DNA of 64,000 nucleotides, from positions 7,378,001 to 7,442,000 of the forward strand of contig CAUJLY010000006.1 in the NCBI GenBank assembly GCA_963281155.1. The letters run 5' to 3'. Under the pieces are notes generated by a model. The model worked only from the letters and a program-made list of their open reading frames with translations. It did not search any database and was not told the origin of the DNA. Origin of the DNA: Rhabditophanes sp. KR3021 (lineage: Eukaryota > Nematoda > Chromadorea > Rhabditida > Alloionematidae). The number at the start of each line of letters is the position of its first letter. The stretch's first letter is position 1. Below are positions 1-13,624 of the stretch, piece after piece. A program made the position numbers and the translations under genes.

Positions 1-3000
1 ACCATAAAAATTATTTATAGGGCGAATGGTTACTTTAGTTACCATTAGCCTGCCCAGGCAAATGATTATGCTATAGTATAATCATTAGCCTTATAAAATA
101 AAAATAGGGCGAATGATTATACTATAGCATTATCATTCGCCTGGGGGCTAATAGTTATACTATAGTATAATCATTTGCCTGGGAGGCGAATGATATGTTA
201 CTCATTTTGACAATTGAAATTCTATATCTGTTTTACATTATTGAATACGCTTTGTTAAAAGTGTCGCCGATTCAAAAGTGAAAGTGTACTTTCGTATTTA
301 ACTCAAATCAATTCACTTACGGTTACTTTAAAGTGCTATAAATATATTTGATGCCATCATTTTCATGTCATTTTAAAAAATTTCAGTTGTTTAATGGTTT
401 GGATAATGTGATTATGAAGATATATGTGTATGCATTAAAATGTTTCAAAATGTTAGGTGTATTATCTGTTCATAATAAAGTTGGTTTAATGAAGTCAATC
501 ATTCACTGTTGATTTGCTAGACGGAAATCAAATAAAAATATAGTTTGATACATTTAACGTCAACTTTTTTAAATGTTTTTTACTTTTGTTTTTTATAAAT
601 ATTTTATAACCTTAGCATCTCTTTTATTACTTAATAACTAAGGCAATAAGTGAATGAGGACAAAACAATCAAATTGATGTTGTAGTTTATCAGTCGATTG
701 AGGAAAAGGAAGTATATAGTCTATATCCTGTAATAATGAAACAAAATCATTTTTAACCTTCTAAAATTATGTAATTATGTGAGTGATTTTACTGCTTGAC
801 TTTAACATAAAATAAATTATATGTAAATCATCATCACTTTACATCACATTTATATATAATTTTTTCTTTTTGTAACATATTTTTATCAAAATGTCTGCAG
901 CAATTAAAATTAAGATATAGTAAGCATATGCATTATGCTTAAATTTGAGTATAGGGTTAGTACCTTTTCAAAATGATTTCGTTAAAATACTTACTGATGC
1001 ATCAACTTTAGTGCATTCTTGGTATCTAATAGCCTTTAAATGTCGTTCTTATGAAGATATTTGTACATTATATTTGGCATGTAGATTTTGAAAAATAGTT
1101 CCGTATTAGTATCTTTTAAAAGTCCAAAATTGTTCTGAATATATTAACTCATCCTTCCATTATTATGCTGCATTTGATATTGAACTTCATTAACCATAAG
1201 CCGAAGTCATCTTAATTTGGTAAGTACATTAATTTAACATAATAAAATTCCCAAATAAATTTATAATCATTGCCTTATATAAAGATGACGTTATATTAAT
1301 TTCACTGAGGATACTAATTCTTGTGTTTCCTACTTATATTACAATTTATTAAAGGGAAGGAATACTTAGGTTCTATCAACTAATCTGGTGAAAGAAAATA
1401 TATTTTTAAGTTTATCTTCTATTCAAAATGATATCGAAAAAGCCTCAACACAAAAACAATGCATTTTCCAACTTAATCATGATATACTTTTTGAATTCAC
1501 TATGCACTTGCTCCACTTTTTCTGTTTTAGCTACAATTTAGCAAATAATTTTTATCTTTTTAATGAACCTAAATAATTTTGGCATTAAATATGGTAAAAA
1601 GTTCAAATAATAATATTATTATTAGCTTTCCAAGCCTCTTTTTCTTTAAATGCTTTGTTCTAAAAGAATTTGATATCTTTTTTAATATAGCGCCATTATC
1701 TAAAAATAATACTTTTTTAAATAATATTCCTTGAATGATTGTATATTTATTTCAATTCAAAATTGAATGTAGCATTGTTTAAAAGTGCGAATCACACAAT
1801 AATTTTCATTTGTTGCTCGAATTTTTACTTTTGAACAAATTAATTGTTTCTGTGTGTTACCGTTAACAACAAAGTAAACAATTTGTACAGCATAATGTAG
1901 CTATTAAAAAGATTTTAAATAATTAAGAAATAGACAAAATATGGATAGAATGCTTGTAAATGATTGCTTTGAATAGATTTACTAAACGGAAGCAAATAAA
2001 ATATCCATATTGATACAATAGACCCTTTCTACACATGTTTTTATTTGATATTGAAAACACTTTGTTTTTTGCCGTCTATTTTGAATATAAATAGTGATTC
2101 ATGAATATACGTTTCTAGTTCAAGACACCATTCAAAAAAGTGTTTATATCTGAATACATATTTATATAGACCTTAGTATGAAATACAACTCCCCCTTAAC
2201 ACTTAAGCATTCTTAACCTTCTCATCACTTAAATGACATATTAGTAATGTATAAATATCTATGATAAGTGAGCAATAAACTTCTTCATTTGTCACCAAAC
2301 GTTTGCGGGATCTTTAATTGGATAGTAAAGAGTTAGAAGGACACTGTTATTGAATATGCCATCATCCTAAAATATGTGAAGCGTATTAATTGTATTATTC
2401 CACTTATTTTTATTATTATTTTAATACCATACAACATCCTCCGTCTTAAAAACCTTGGGACTGTCCAATAACTAATTGATAATAAAAATTTATCCATAAA
2501 CTAGTCAAAATATGCATTCAGCTTATTTTTTAGTTTTGTAAAAAGTTCAGGCCAATTACTGTATTCCAAACATTAAACAGTAAAATTTAATAGTATCTAT
2601 TTGTTCTTTTGCTTTTCATTTGTCCCCACAAATTAAAACAAAGAAGAAACAGTTCAATTTGATGGCACGTATAAATAATCAAATGAGCTTTATCTTCCAT
2701 TTATTTGCCTAAATATTGTAGCGTGTCTAGTTATATACACATTTTTGCATAAATATTTAACACATTCAGGAAAGGTTAAGTAGATTGGTGGTATATTTAA
2801 AAAGTCAAATTCAATATTTATTTTTAAATGCTTTTATTAAATCTTCATTTGTTCTTGTTAAAGTCAACGTATATTGAATTGATAAGGGTATGTGAAAATA
2901 TGTTATCTAAGTCTCATAGCATTAACATCTTCAAATTGCTTTAAACACCCTATATTATTTGTCATTGTTAATTTTTTTCAGTTTTTATTGTCAACCCTTT

Positions 3001-4205
3001 TATTTATTTTTTGCTTTTTTCCCAAATTAAAAGAAATCATTGAGCAGAACTGTTCTTTCAAGAAAGTGCTTCACTCATTTTGTGAATTAGAACAGTATAA
3101 TCTGAAATGATATTAAGTTTATTTTCTTCATCCTATTGTTGTATCATTGGTTTGTCCTAGTTTGGATATGATGATATCCGTACAAGTATCATTGCACTAA
3201 ACATTAAAAAAGTTTTTGCAAAGGGTGGCGATATAGTGTGGTAAATATATTCAATGCTTTTAATTGCTTATTTAAAAGTTTGACTTCAGATGAGGAATTT
3301 TCATAAAGTTTAAAGTATCCATTTTGCATTTGAATGCTGTTTCTTTCATTTACCAATATCATTGTCGCTAAACTTGTTTTGCCGCGCTAACACTTAAAGA
3401 GTTCAAAGGCTTTTTGTGAGTTGAACTTTTGAAGTTAACCTTGTTTTTATTTTGATGGCATTTGTCAACCGTAAATAAGTCACATCATCAAGCATTATTA
3501 TGGCCTAACATCTTTATTCCTGAAATTGAGTTAAAATCTTAACATTTAAGATGAAAGGTTTCCTAAAAGGAACATAATTTAACACATGGTAATACTTCAC
3601 TTATGGGTGGTTTAAATTGCCATAATTTAATGCCATGTATTTTTTATCATTTTAAAAATATTAAAAATAAATTGATGTATATCAACTTTCGATTTGCCCA
3701 CAGTTTTAATGCTTTTCATGCTGTTGCAATTAGCCCAAGTGAAAAGAGATAACTTGTTTTTGTCCAAACAAATGCCCATTAAAAATACAATTTTGGTTTT
3801 TGATGAACATTACAAAGTTTTAAATAATACATTAGGTCTGCGAAATCACCAACCAATTATGTATATTATTTCTTTGTATTTTAAATGTTAAACGAAAAAG
3901 TAATATCAAATATTTGCTTCAACTTATCACTCTGCTTCATCTTTGAACACAATATGGAAATTAATAATGTATAGCAATAACTTAATCAAAATATTATCTA
4001 TAGTGGCATACATTTCCATTTGATTAATCATGTAAAGCATTTTTCTTTCCAGAAATGTTATTATTTTTATTTTTTATTTAATATTTATAGTTTTTAGGTG
4101 TATTAAATAGTAATGAAAATAAACGTTATTAATTTTAAAAATGCTACTATTTATTAAATACTTTTTCTCCATACATTCACAATACATATGCTTCTTCTAT
4201 TTTTA
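1..4205. other. Gene-free AT-rich upstream region
   Basis: I see no convincing coding sequence here. The longest open frames (about 60-70 codons) are low-complexity, rich in Phe/Leu/Ile, and lack splice context or any family resemblance. Apart from the palindrome array at the left edge, the stretch holds only AT-rich spacer and presumably upstream regulatory DNA of the copine gene. Confidence 0.6.
21..194. repeat. Array of 34-bp palindromes
   Basis: Four consecutive palindromic units are visible at 21-50, 57-90, 108-141 and 146-179, followed by half a unit starting at 185. The last three complete units are 34 bp with no loop. The half-unit consensus is GGCNAATGATTATACTA, followed by its own reverse complement. 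Unit 57-90 has two mismatches between its 17-base arms. Unit 108-141 has a perfect 10-base outer arm ending in GGC/GCC. The first unit is a shortened 30-bp variant. Spacers are 4-17 bp. The GC-capped arms stand out from the surrounding AT-rich DNA. This could be a fold-back satellite or the edge of a larger repeat cut by the window boundary. Confidence 0.85.
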
Positions 4206-4229
4206 GGCACTTCCTTTTAGTCACTAATT
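4206..4229 (+). promoter_or_regulatory. Probable trans-splice acceptor of copine gene
   Basis: Two pyrimidine-rich AG acceptors end at 4206 and 4220, leaving only 9-23 nt before the ATG at 4230. No upstream coding exon is visible. In nematodes this arrangement usually marks the site where a spliced leader is attached. The leader itself is not in the window. Confidence 0.5.
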
Positions 4230-6146
4230 ATGGAAAGTTTTTTGCAGACCAAACAATCTTTTACTGAAAACAATCAACCTACTCAAGTAATCATTACTAT
4301 TTCTGCAAAGAATGTTCGAGATAACGTTTCTGATGCCGTACCAGACCCTTATTGCGTTGTCTATTTGTCAGAAACTGGAACTTCCCGCACTAGGCGCTTT
4401 CGAGAAATAGGAAGGACTGAAGTCATTTGGAATTGCTTGTCACCAGAATGGTCTACTAAAATCACCTTGAATTACAAATTCTCCGAGCGCCAAAGATTAA
4501 TGTTTGAGATATTGGATAAAACAAGACCCAAAACTCGCCTAGGTTCTGTAACTTTATTGCTACACGAAATAGTTGGATCCAAGTATAATCGAGTTACCAC
4601 CCCGTTAATGTAAATATTCATTTATTTTATTAAATTATCTTTTATTGCAGCGAAGAAGGTACTCGTTATGGCGAAATAACAGTAATTGCGGAGGAGTTAA
4701 GTAAGGGACGACAAGAATCTGTTTATTTTGTAGTGAGTGCGCAAAAACTGGATAGAAAAGATTTTATGGGATTATGCGATCCATTTTTAAAGATATCCAG
4801 AATCAATTACGACAACACACTTCACCTAGCATATCGAACAAGATATCATGAACAAAATTTAAACCCGAAATGGAAGCCTTTCGAAATTCATTCTATGCAA
4901 CTTTGTTATGGAGATAAAGATAGGGAATTTTTGATTGAATGTTACGACTGGGATCAGGATGGGAACCACGATCTTGTAGGGCAATGTCAAACTACAGTTA
5001 ATAGGCTTGCTAATCAGTATGATCGAATGCTCCCTTTAATCCACCCAAAGAAGGCTAAAAAGAGCAAAAAATACGTTGATTCGGGAATGCTAAACGTTCA
5101 CAAAGTATATTCTTGGATGGACTACACATTTTTAGATTTTATAACCGGTGGCACTCAAATAGATTATAATGTCGTTGTTGATTTTACTCATTCCAATTTA
5201 CCGATGGAAGACCATTCATCTCTACATAGAATTGACCCTGAAGAACCAAACCAATATGAAATTGCGATTGCTGCTATAGCTGAAACTTGTCAACATTACA
5301 ACAGGACCAAAATATTTAATGCATATGGGTTTGGAGCAAAATTACCTGGTGACGAAAAAGTTCACTATAATTTTCCGTTGGTAAGAGTATTACATCATTA
5401 TTATAATTAGATATCTTTAGAATTTGGAAACAAATAATCCAAGATGCTATGGCATCGAAGGTTTACTTGAGGCGTATATGATTGCTCAAAATCGCGTGGA
5501 ACTTAGTGGACCAACCAATTTCGCTCCAACAATCAGATTTGCGGCAAAACAGGCAGCCCAAATTCCTGCTGACGGCGGACGATATTGTGTTGTTTTAATC
5601 ATAACAGATGGCGTAATTTCCGACATGGAAAAAACCAAGCAAGAAATTATAAAAGCTTCGTCATTACCACTTTCAATAATAATCGTGGGGGTTGGATATG
5701 ATTCTTTCGACGAAATGAAAGAATTAGATTCAGATAAGACGATGCTCAATGTTAATGGCAAATTTGCAAAAAGGGATATCGTTCAGTTTGTTCAACTACG
5801 CAACTTTTTACCTCCACATCGTGTTATGACCGAAGAAGATAGAGTTACAGCTAAAGCTGCTTTAGCCCGGGAGGTATTAGAGGAAGTTCCCGATCAATTA
5901 ACTAGTTACATGAAAGCCAAAGGAATATTTCCTAGAGCTGCAACTAATCCCTTTATTGAAGAAAATTCACCACCATCAGGAAAAATTCCTCTAGGCTTTG
6001 AAGAACTTGAACTGTCAAATTCTTGTGTTAATTCACCATTAATGAGTCCAAAGATGACAACATTTTCCCCAAACAATAGCATTCGTCGTCATCGTCGATT
6101 GCTTCCTCAAGCCCCCGATGAAGAATTTAAAAATTTCGGAATTTAA
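4230..6146 (+). CDS. Copine (C2A-C2B-vWA)
   Basis: Three exons, 4230-4609, 4651-5380 and 5421-6146, with introns of 41 and 40 nt, keep frame and give 611 aa. The product is a copine, a cytosolic Ca2+-dependent phospholipid-binding protein that delivers or stabilises partners at membranes; worm copines include a modulator of nicotinic receptors. Residues about 15-130 form C2A and about 140-270 form C2B, with Ca-binding Asp residues in GLCDPFLKIS and YDWDQDGNHDLVG. The vWA/copine domain starts near VVVDFTHSN and includes GIEGLLEAY and IITDGVISD. C2A looks degenerate in its second Ca loop (DKTRPKTRLG has one Asp), so Ca2+ may bind mainly to C2B. The polar tail is family-typical. The start follows acceptor-like sequence directly. 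I do not assign an individual worm copine name. Confidence 0.93.
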
Positions 6147-6586
6147 GATATATCTAGTATCACAAATGTATCTGATCATAAACTATTTTGTAGTGTTTAT
6201 ATATCTAACTTACCCAGTCGTTGTAATTGACACATGAAGTAAATATTCAAATAATTACACTGAATAAATTAATTAACATTACTCATTAAAAATAGTAAAT
6301 GCATATTCAATTATGAATAGGTTAGTTATTTTAATAAAAACACTTTGGAATATTTATTAACTTTCACGAAGTACATTTGTTATGGATAATAATACAGAAT
6401 ATGATGCAATTATAAGTTACACAAAAATTAAATAAAAAGATAAATGAACCGAAAAGAAACTTTTTACAAAGCCGACTGATTCTATCCCGAAAAAAGTTAG
6501 AATTGTGACTTAATTTATATCGTACGTGTATAAAAATTGATATTCTTACTTCTTCTTGAGCCAGATTAACTAGATTTCTTTAAGTA
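6147..6586. other. Convergent 3' spacer
   Basis: This 440-bp AT-rich gap lies between the 3' ends of the copine (+) and LMO (-) genes. It contains AATAAA-like poly(A) signals, for example near 6262 and 6338, and no open frame of note. Confidence 0.6.
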
Positions 6587-7177
6587 CTAAATAGATTCTG
6601 GGGAGGGAACGATTCTGTTCTCGATTTCCGCTTCCTCCTTAGCAGGTAAAATTTTGTTGACATAATCGTCATGGCAAATTACTCTCCCTTCATAAAAGAT
6701 AAATTTGTCTCCAACACAAAATTTAGAATCACACATTTGGCAATTAAAGCACTGCAAATGAAAGATTTGATCTTCAACTTTCATGACGAGGTCATATCCA
6801 TAAATATGAGTTTTGCACAATGAGCAAGTTGCTGAGTTTCCAAAAACTCGAAGGTAATCTCTTCTGCAATAGTATTTCTCGTACTTGAAGAAGTATTTTG
6901 AATCCAATTCTCCAAGACGGCATTCACAACATTCACACTATAAACAAAACAGATGGAATAAAATTAAACTATAATTATTTAAACTTACGGTCAAACAATC
7001 TTCGTGCCAAAATTTTTCCATTGAACTAAGCATATGACGATCTTCAATGACTTTCTTGCATTTTTCACATTCAGGCAATTTAGTGATTGCAGTTGGATTG
7101 ACAGGAATAGAAGCAGATGGACTTTCATCGCCTGTAACCATTTGTGAATTAAGAGCACTAGCCTCATCCATTTTCAT
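6587..7177 (-). CDS. LIM-only (LMO/rhombotin) protein
   Basis: Two exons, 7177-6989 and 6937-6587, joined across a 51-nt intron, give 179 aa. Two LIM zinc-finger domains fill most of it. The first runs from CEKCKKVIEDRHM through WHEDCLTCECCECRLGEL to YYCRRDYLRVFG. The second runs from CSLCKTHIYGYDLVMK to ICHDDY. The spacing and phrases such as CRRDYLRVFG and FCVGDKF match vertebrate LMO1-3 and fly Beadex, nuclear adaptors that bind LDB/CHIP cofactors and transcription factors rather than DNA. The chosen ATG is the first in frame (MKMDEAS; a second Met lies two codons on). An acceptor-like TTTTCAG at 7215-7221 leaves open frame down to this ATG, so either an upstream coding exon or trans-splicing is possible. 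The Ser/Thr-rich N-terminus and short acidic C-terminus are not distinctive. Confidence 0.9.
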
Positions 7178-7221
7178 AATGCCAAATATTTGTTTCAAAT
7201 GTAGAGCAAAACAACTGAAAA

Positions 7222-10200
7222 CAGAAATGTTAAATGAAAGAGTGAAAATGTACTTATGTGTAGGTAAACTTCAATTTCAAATTAGTTAAAGTGTATATTA
7301 ATTTTGTAAAAAGCATTTACTACAACTAATTTATGAGTAAAATTTATTTCTATTAAAAAGAGTAATATTTAAAATTAATAATTATATAAATATCTACTGA
7401 CGCGTGTATGTAAGCAAAACTCATGATGCTATTATAATAATAAGGAAAGGATAATGATAAAGCAATTCAAATTGTCTGTTTGGAAAGGAAAGACATAAAG
7501 GATTATGATTTAATCAAAGGAAAACTTATTCTTGTTTGAAAGCATTTTGGAGTGAATGAATATTTGGAAAATGGCATTAATTACATACCCTTAAATGTGT
7601 TTTCAACAAACAACTTTGCATTACCTTCAATTGTGAGAGCAATTACACAAAAAATAAGTAAGGTAAAAATATAGCATGGGTTAATGAATATTTTGGACTG
7701 GAAAAATCACACCTTTGTTTTTATTAATTCATGAACTTTTTAATTGGAGTTAGTGCGTGACTAAGAAGAAGTTTCTTAAAAATATGTTTGCATTCCGGTA
7801 CCCTACTAACTAATGTATTATGCCAACTAGAGATCGCTTTTTATGTCAACAAGAATTTAAGATTTTCCCACTAATTACTGAACATGTTAATTACAGTGAA
7901 TTGGGGATACATACAATCATTAGTGCCAAATTGCAGATATACAATTTTCTTTCATAATCGAAATCATTTATACTTTTTGTGACGCGGGAAATAATAAAAA
8001 TAGCTTTAAATAGATTTGAAGATAGTTTTCATTATTAGACGTATGCCGTTTCATCAAAATGTATCTTCCAACCCAATTAGGCATAGTATACAATTTTCCG
8101 ATCTTGCCCAACAAAAGCGTATATATCATTATTAATAAAAAAAAATAAGTATATATTTATTCAAGTAAATGCTAATATGCAGCAAAGATGCACTCACATG
8201 AAAAATAAATTCTTAATGATCCAAATATAATTTATATTTTACAGAGCCTTTAATGCAAATACAGGCTATTTGAACAATAGGGCTCAATTTTTTCAATATT
8301 AACTTGGAGAGATGGTGTATAAAATTAATTTAAAGAAACGATGCAATTAATTTGAAGGATATCAAATAGAGAAATCATACTTTAGACTTATAAAAACAAG
8401 TACTACATATTTATTTGTTTAATATTAAATTGTTCCAAAAGTGATTTAAACCATTTGTATTAAAAAGAGATAAACGTATGGATTTGCAAGAAAGTGCCTA
8501 TTAATAAATAAATGAAAACCCTATGTACTTATAGATGTGGCCAAGTAGTTTCATTAATATTGAAACAACTTTTAAAGTTTTAAAATTAATTAGTTTTGAT
8601 TCTGCATTTAATAGAACTTTAAATTAAGAACCGAAATTAATCAAATAAGTTTTTAGAGAACCATTGCAATATGTGTATTAAGGTTCACATAATCAGTTGA
8701 TGTGAAATGTTATTCTCAAATAAATAGCCATTTTAAGTGCTTCGAATGGTATTAATCTCAATTAGGTAATATTTTGCCACATTATATTTGATTACTATAC
8801 TTATATATTATGTACCCTATAATTTTGTATGGACTTAATTGTAGGAAATGAAATAAATATATATTCCTCGTCAGCGTCAAAAAGTCTAATAAATGTAAAG
8901 TAGGTAACGGCAATAAAAAAAATATGCGTAATATTGGGAATGCTCTAGTTAAAAAACAAGCCATGATTAAAGTCAATTTACTGATTGCTTCAAAAAGTAC
9001 TGTCAATTTCAAAGAATTGGTTTGACGAATTAAGTGTAAGATTTTATGAAAGCATATAATCTCGTGATTGTATGCAAGATATTTTTACCTAATTGGCTTT
9101 TTAAACAATCATATGTGCCGCAAAAGACAATTCTTTTACTGAGCCGTAATAATTTAAAGGCATTTTAATGTAAAAAGTTCCAGTATATTAATAAACATAA
9201 TTTGTTACATTAGAAAATATTTTTGATAATGTATGTTAGTATGATAACCTGCTCAATAATAAAGAAAATTTCTTGGCATCATGAAGTTACTCCCAAGGAT
9301 ATTTAAAAAAGTATGGTGTATATTTTTAATCAAGCATTGTTTGTCGTCAAATCTATGGACATGTTGTCCATAAAATATTTATGAAAAAAGAAACTACACA
9401 TTATTAAGCAATTCAAGTAAATTTTTATTAAATAATATGTAAAGATATATATACATATACAAAATAAGATACACTGATTGAATTTTTAAAAAGACATTTT
9501 CTAAAGAGCATAAACCACAAACACGCACAACATCCTTATAATAAGCTTATTTTTTAAACTTTTAAAAAATCCTTTTAATAAAAAAGTATTAAGCCTTTAA
9601 AAATCAGCAAAATCAAATATACAATTAGCGATCTATAAATGGTTAAAGACGTCACTTTTTAATTTAAAAATGTGTCCAAGAATTATAAATTATATAAACT
9701 TTACAAACTTTTAATTAACGAAATACTTTTAGTGATTTGCTAAATAGCCTCTTCAAGAAGCAATTATAGAATATTCTACTATGGAAAAGAAGACTTTTTA
9801 AATAAAACCTACATAATTTCTTAAGGCATCTTAATCTAGTAGAGGCTATTTGTATTCATTATGTGACGGAAGAAAGCTACTTTGTTTTTTCTTAAAATGC
9901 GTTAAAAACATTAATTAATAATAGAGAAAGTTAATTTATGTTAACTATTTACTAGCATGAAGCTTTTGTCAATTTCTTTAATACTTTTCAAACAAAAATT
10001 GAATTGAAACCTTCCATTATTCAATAGAAATAAACTTATAATGAAATGTTCTTTAATTAATGTCAATTTTATTCCACACAAATATAAAAATATCATTATC
10101 TAAGGAATATAATTAATAGTTGAAAAAAGATAAAATTGGGTGGATGGAAAAAATACTAATTAATATTAACATTTGTACTGATTCGGATAGGTTTAAAGGC

Positions 10201-11372
10201 ATCCATAGAAAATTAATTAAGTGTCATTGGCACAAATCACAGTCGGGCCTGTCTTTTTGAATGTAATAAAATTGGAAGAGCTGTCACATCAGCTAGATAT
10301 GGGTATTAATGTTTATGAAAAAGAAGAATATACAAATTTTAATGAATTTTGTAATTATTTAAATGTGCGATATAAATAACTACTTACTATTTTTCACACT
10401 ATACCATACAAAATTTGTGCAAAAGGCCACTTTTATGGCAAATTACAGAAAGATCAAATTGATAACAAGATAATGGGATACAATTTTAGAGTGTGTATAA
10501 ACAAAAATAATACATAGACAAATTTAATCATTTTTAATAATGACGAACCAAAAAGTCGCTATATTTTGTAGTTTACATAATAATGTGTGATGGGATCCAT
10601 CGTACAAAAGTATCTTCTTCTGCATAATAGGTTCCATTATTTGGTGATGACGAAGTTCTAATACGTTTTTTCACATTTATAATAATGCCGAAAATTTAAA
10701 ACATTCTCGATATACATTTTTGCTATCCTAAATTAACTTTGATTGTAAACAATAAATAGACACAAATATCAAGCTTCATTGAATCAACCAACTCAATTTA
10801 TACTTTTTATTGCTTGTTCTCATTTAAATATATCTCTAGAAACTATATTTACTTAAAAAACAGAGCCTTTATTTTCATTTATATCCTTTTTCAAAAATCC
10901 AATTAATTATGGTATAAAGTTTGATTTAGTAATTATAGATAACATTTTAAAAGCAAAGAAGGATACAAAAACAAAAATAATAAATTGCCTTAAAATGAAC
11001 ACTTTATTTGATTACAATAAGTTCCATGAATGTAAATAAATTTCTAGCACTCTTAACATAATTGAAAGTTGGAAAATGAAAAAATGCTACTAGCAATGGT
11101 AATCATAATATGCTTGTTCACGAATCATTTGCTTAATAATAATGATGATAAGCTTAAATTGACAGAAAATTTATGTTTATATATTTAATTTGATTTTTCC
11201 TCATCCAGACCACTGTAAAACGCTATTTTTGTTGCATTTAAAGAATATGTATACTATATATTTTGATTGGACCTGTTCGTAAAATTTATGTTGTGATTAA
11301 TGTGTTTGAGATCATTATATTTGAATAATTCAATATATTATTTAATATCCTTTACTTCATGAAACTAAATTG
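7222..11372. other. Long gene-free spacer
   Basis: About 4.1 kb of AT-rich DNA separates LMO (reading left) from the PH-PDZ gene, so it may hold LMO promoter elements. No open frame has coding character. A slightly more GC-rich patch at 10215-10310 contains a short hairpin (AGCTG/CAGCT arms) but no recognisable gene. Confidence 0.5.
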
Positions 11373-13603
11373 TTATTGATCGTGAATGTAGCGGATTGCA
11401 TGTTGTGATTGTTTAATGTTTGTTTTTAGTAGGCGAGAAAAATCTCGTGGGTGTACAATAATTGAAAAATGAGCATTTTTAGAAAGTTTGTCGACACGGC
11501 GATAAAGTTGGTCATTTGCAGCAAATAAATTAGTTGGTTTGTCATTAAGCTCCGTTATTACGGGAGTGATATCAACTGTTATAGTATCGTAAACATGGTT
11601 TGACTTTGTCTGGCAATCACCGTCGTTCTCATCATCAACTTCTTCATAAGTGCCACTCTGAGGGCGTTGTTCGATATTTTTTTTGCCTCTGAATAAAATC
11701 TGAGAAAAGAGCTCCTCTGAAGATGTGTTGAGCGACTTTCTGAGGAAAAATACTTTGCCGAATGGGATAGACTTTACTTTGAAGGAGATAGCACACCCTG
11801 AAGTATCATTCATACATAACAAATTCCGAAATTGTTCTAAATTAGTGATACCAATTCCATCACATTCTATTATTTCATCACCGACATGAATTAATCCAAC
11901 TAGTTTGGGTTGCATTTGACTTGTCCACCCACCAATAAAGACTCTTCCCGAAATTTCAACAAAAATAATATGTTCCGCACACACAGTATAAGCCAAGGAC
12001 AGCATCCTTTCACGATGGTCATTAAGCATATCAGCTGACTTAATTGGCAAACTATCATATATGTTATTTTGATCTTTTTTATTGGCGCTTCTTGTCAGAA
12101 CCATTGGCAAATGCTCGTAAAATGTTTGTGTATCAATATCCTTTAAATTGGTATTTCTGACACGAGTTGCTCTTAATGGCATCAAACTGTTTAATGTCAT
12201 AGATTGTATACTTTCAGTCAATGATGAACATGTCTCATTATCTGAAGAGGTATTTGATGTTGTAGAAGAGGGAAACCTTCTTTTCACCTTATCATACAGA
12301 TTGTTGCCAATTGATCCACTGCTTTCGGGGGATGAAATATTTAATATGTCATAATATTTCTCTTTGATAAGCGACTTAGCAGGGGAGGAGGTTGCGGAGC
12401 TGCTACTCAGTTGTGAATCATCTACTTGACGTGGAGGTAAAGATGGAATAGCATTATTTGTAGGGCCGTTTCGGGAACGAGCCCCAAAAGTGTGTCCTGC
12501 AAATTTCTTCGTGGTTGATAAGTTTGAAGATAAATCGGATTTTGAATTTAAGTTGGATCTGGGAAGAGTAGGAGTGAATATGAATGAATCAGTAGATTGT
12601 GGCGGCGATGACGAGGAGCAGGTAGATGGTGCCGTCGATGGGCGAATAGGCAAGTCTTGTTGTAAAATTTGGGGAACGCTAGCTGAAAAATAAAATTAAT
12701 TTAATTTAAAGAAAAGAATAAACCAACAAGTGGAATCTCTTTTTGAGGCCGTTGGATAGGCAGTCCCCGCTATATCTCCTTCATAATTTTGTATATTTTG
12801 TGATATATCATTATTAGAATGGGTAGAACCATATTGTGATTGAGTTATGGCAAAATTCCCATTTTCGGATGTATTACTTTGCTGGTTGTCCTGATAATGA
12901 AGAGTAGACATTGCATTAGAAGTAATTGAGGTAAAGGAAGTAACGTCTTCACTCATCCAATTTGCACCATTTTTTTCTAACTTTGACAAATCCACATAGA
13001 TATTATCTTCTTTAATATGAGTTAGGCAATTTAATGAAGATAAAGTTTGTTTCATCAGTTCAATCCAGATGTTGCACTCATCCCTAAAGCCAAAACCATA
13101 TATAAAATATTCGAAAATGTCCCAATTGAGAAAATAAATTGATGCCAGTAATAAATTGTTATAAAAACTTACAATGAAAGTGAAACTATTTCTAGAGGCT
13201 GTCTTTGCGGGTCATTAAAACCAATTGTTATAGTTCTAGGGTCTCCGATTGTGGGATTTACGTAGGCAACATCTAATAAATCTGCCACAAGCGCTGGCTT
13301 GTGATCTTCAACTGCTAAGCTAGACGGATACCACTCTAAAAGGGGAATTTTTCCGTCATGCTCACACAAAACCGCCCAGCAGTTGTCTTTTTCATAGCTA
13401 ATTTTCTGAAAACAATTACTTTTATTTAATTTTGCCAAACAAATATAAAATTAAATACAAATTAAAAATATAAATTGAATGTTTGAATTAATTATATCGA
13501 CATAAAAACACAAACTTACTTTTTTCTTTAACCACAACGGACCTTTAAATTTTATAATTTTCTTTTGCAGGCAACCTTGTTTAATAATTCGTCTTTGAAT
13601 CAT
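11373..13603 (-). CDS. PH and PDZ domain scaffold protein
   Basis: Four exons, 13603-13520, 13405-13173, 13083-12728 and 12682-11373, keep frame and give 660 aa. The N-terminus, about residues 8-125, is a PH domain: it starts KQGCLQKKIIKFKGPLWLKKK and ends in the helix LDECNIWIELMKQ. A Ser/Thr/Gln-rich low-complexity linker follows. A PDZ-like fold then runs from about EHIIFVEISGRVFIGGW through GLIHVGDEIIECDG to CAISFKVKSIPF. PH plus PDZ suggests a membrane-recruited scaffold; its partner is unknown and I do not recognise a named orthologue. The start is chosen because an acceptor lies 19 nt upstream (13623-13624) and no other ATG precedes the PH domain. The third intron needs a weak donor (TT|GTTGGT) to hold frame. 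The poorly conserved linker makes exon 3/4 joining the least certain part. Confidence 0.8.
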
Positions 13604-13624
13604 TTCAATTAAACTATCAAAGCT
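13604..13624 (-). promoter_or_regulatory. Probable trans-splice acceptor of PH-PDZ gene
   Basis: On the minus strand TTTTATTCAG ends at 13623, leaving a 19-nt leader before the ATG at 13603. The frame upstream of the acceptor has no ATG and reaches stops, so this is either a trans-splice site or the end of a 5'-UTR intron. Confidence 0.5.

Noticed and set aside
2892..3110. 72-codon plus-strand frame with hydrophobic start
   Set aside because: The first codon is not ATG and composition is what AT-rich spacer gives by chance. No supporting signal.
10215..10310. GC-richer patch considered as tRNA or small RNA
   Set aside because: Only one 5-bp stem is visible. There is no cloverleaf, box A/B pair or recognised core.
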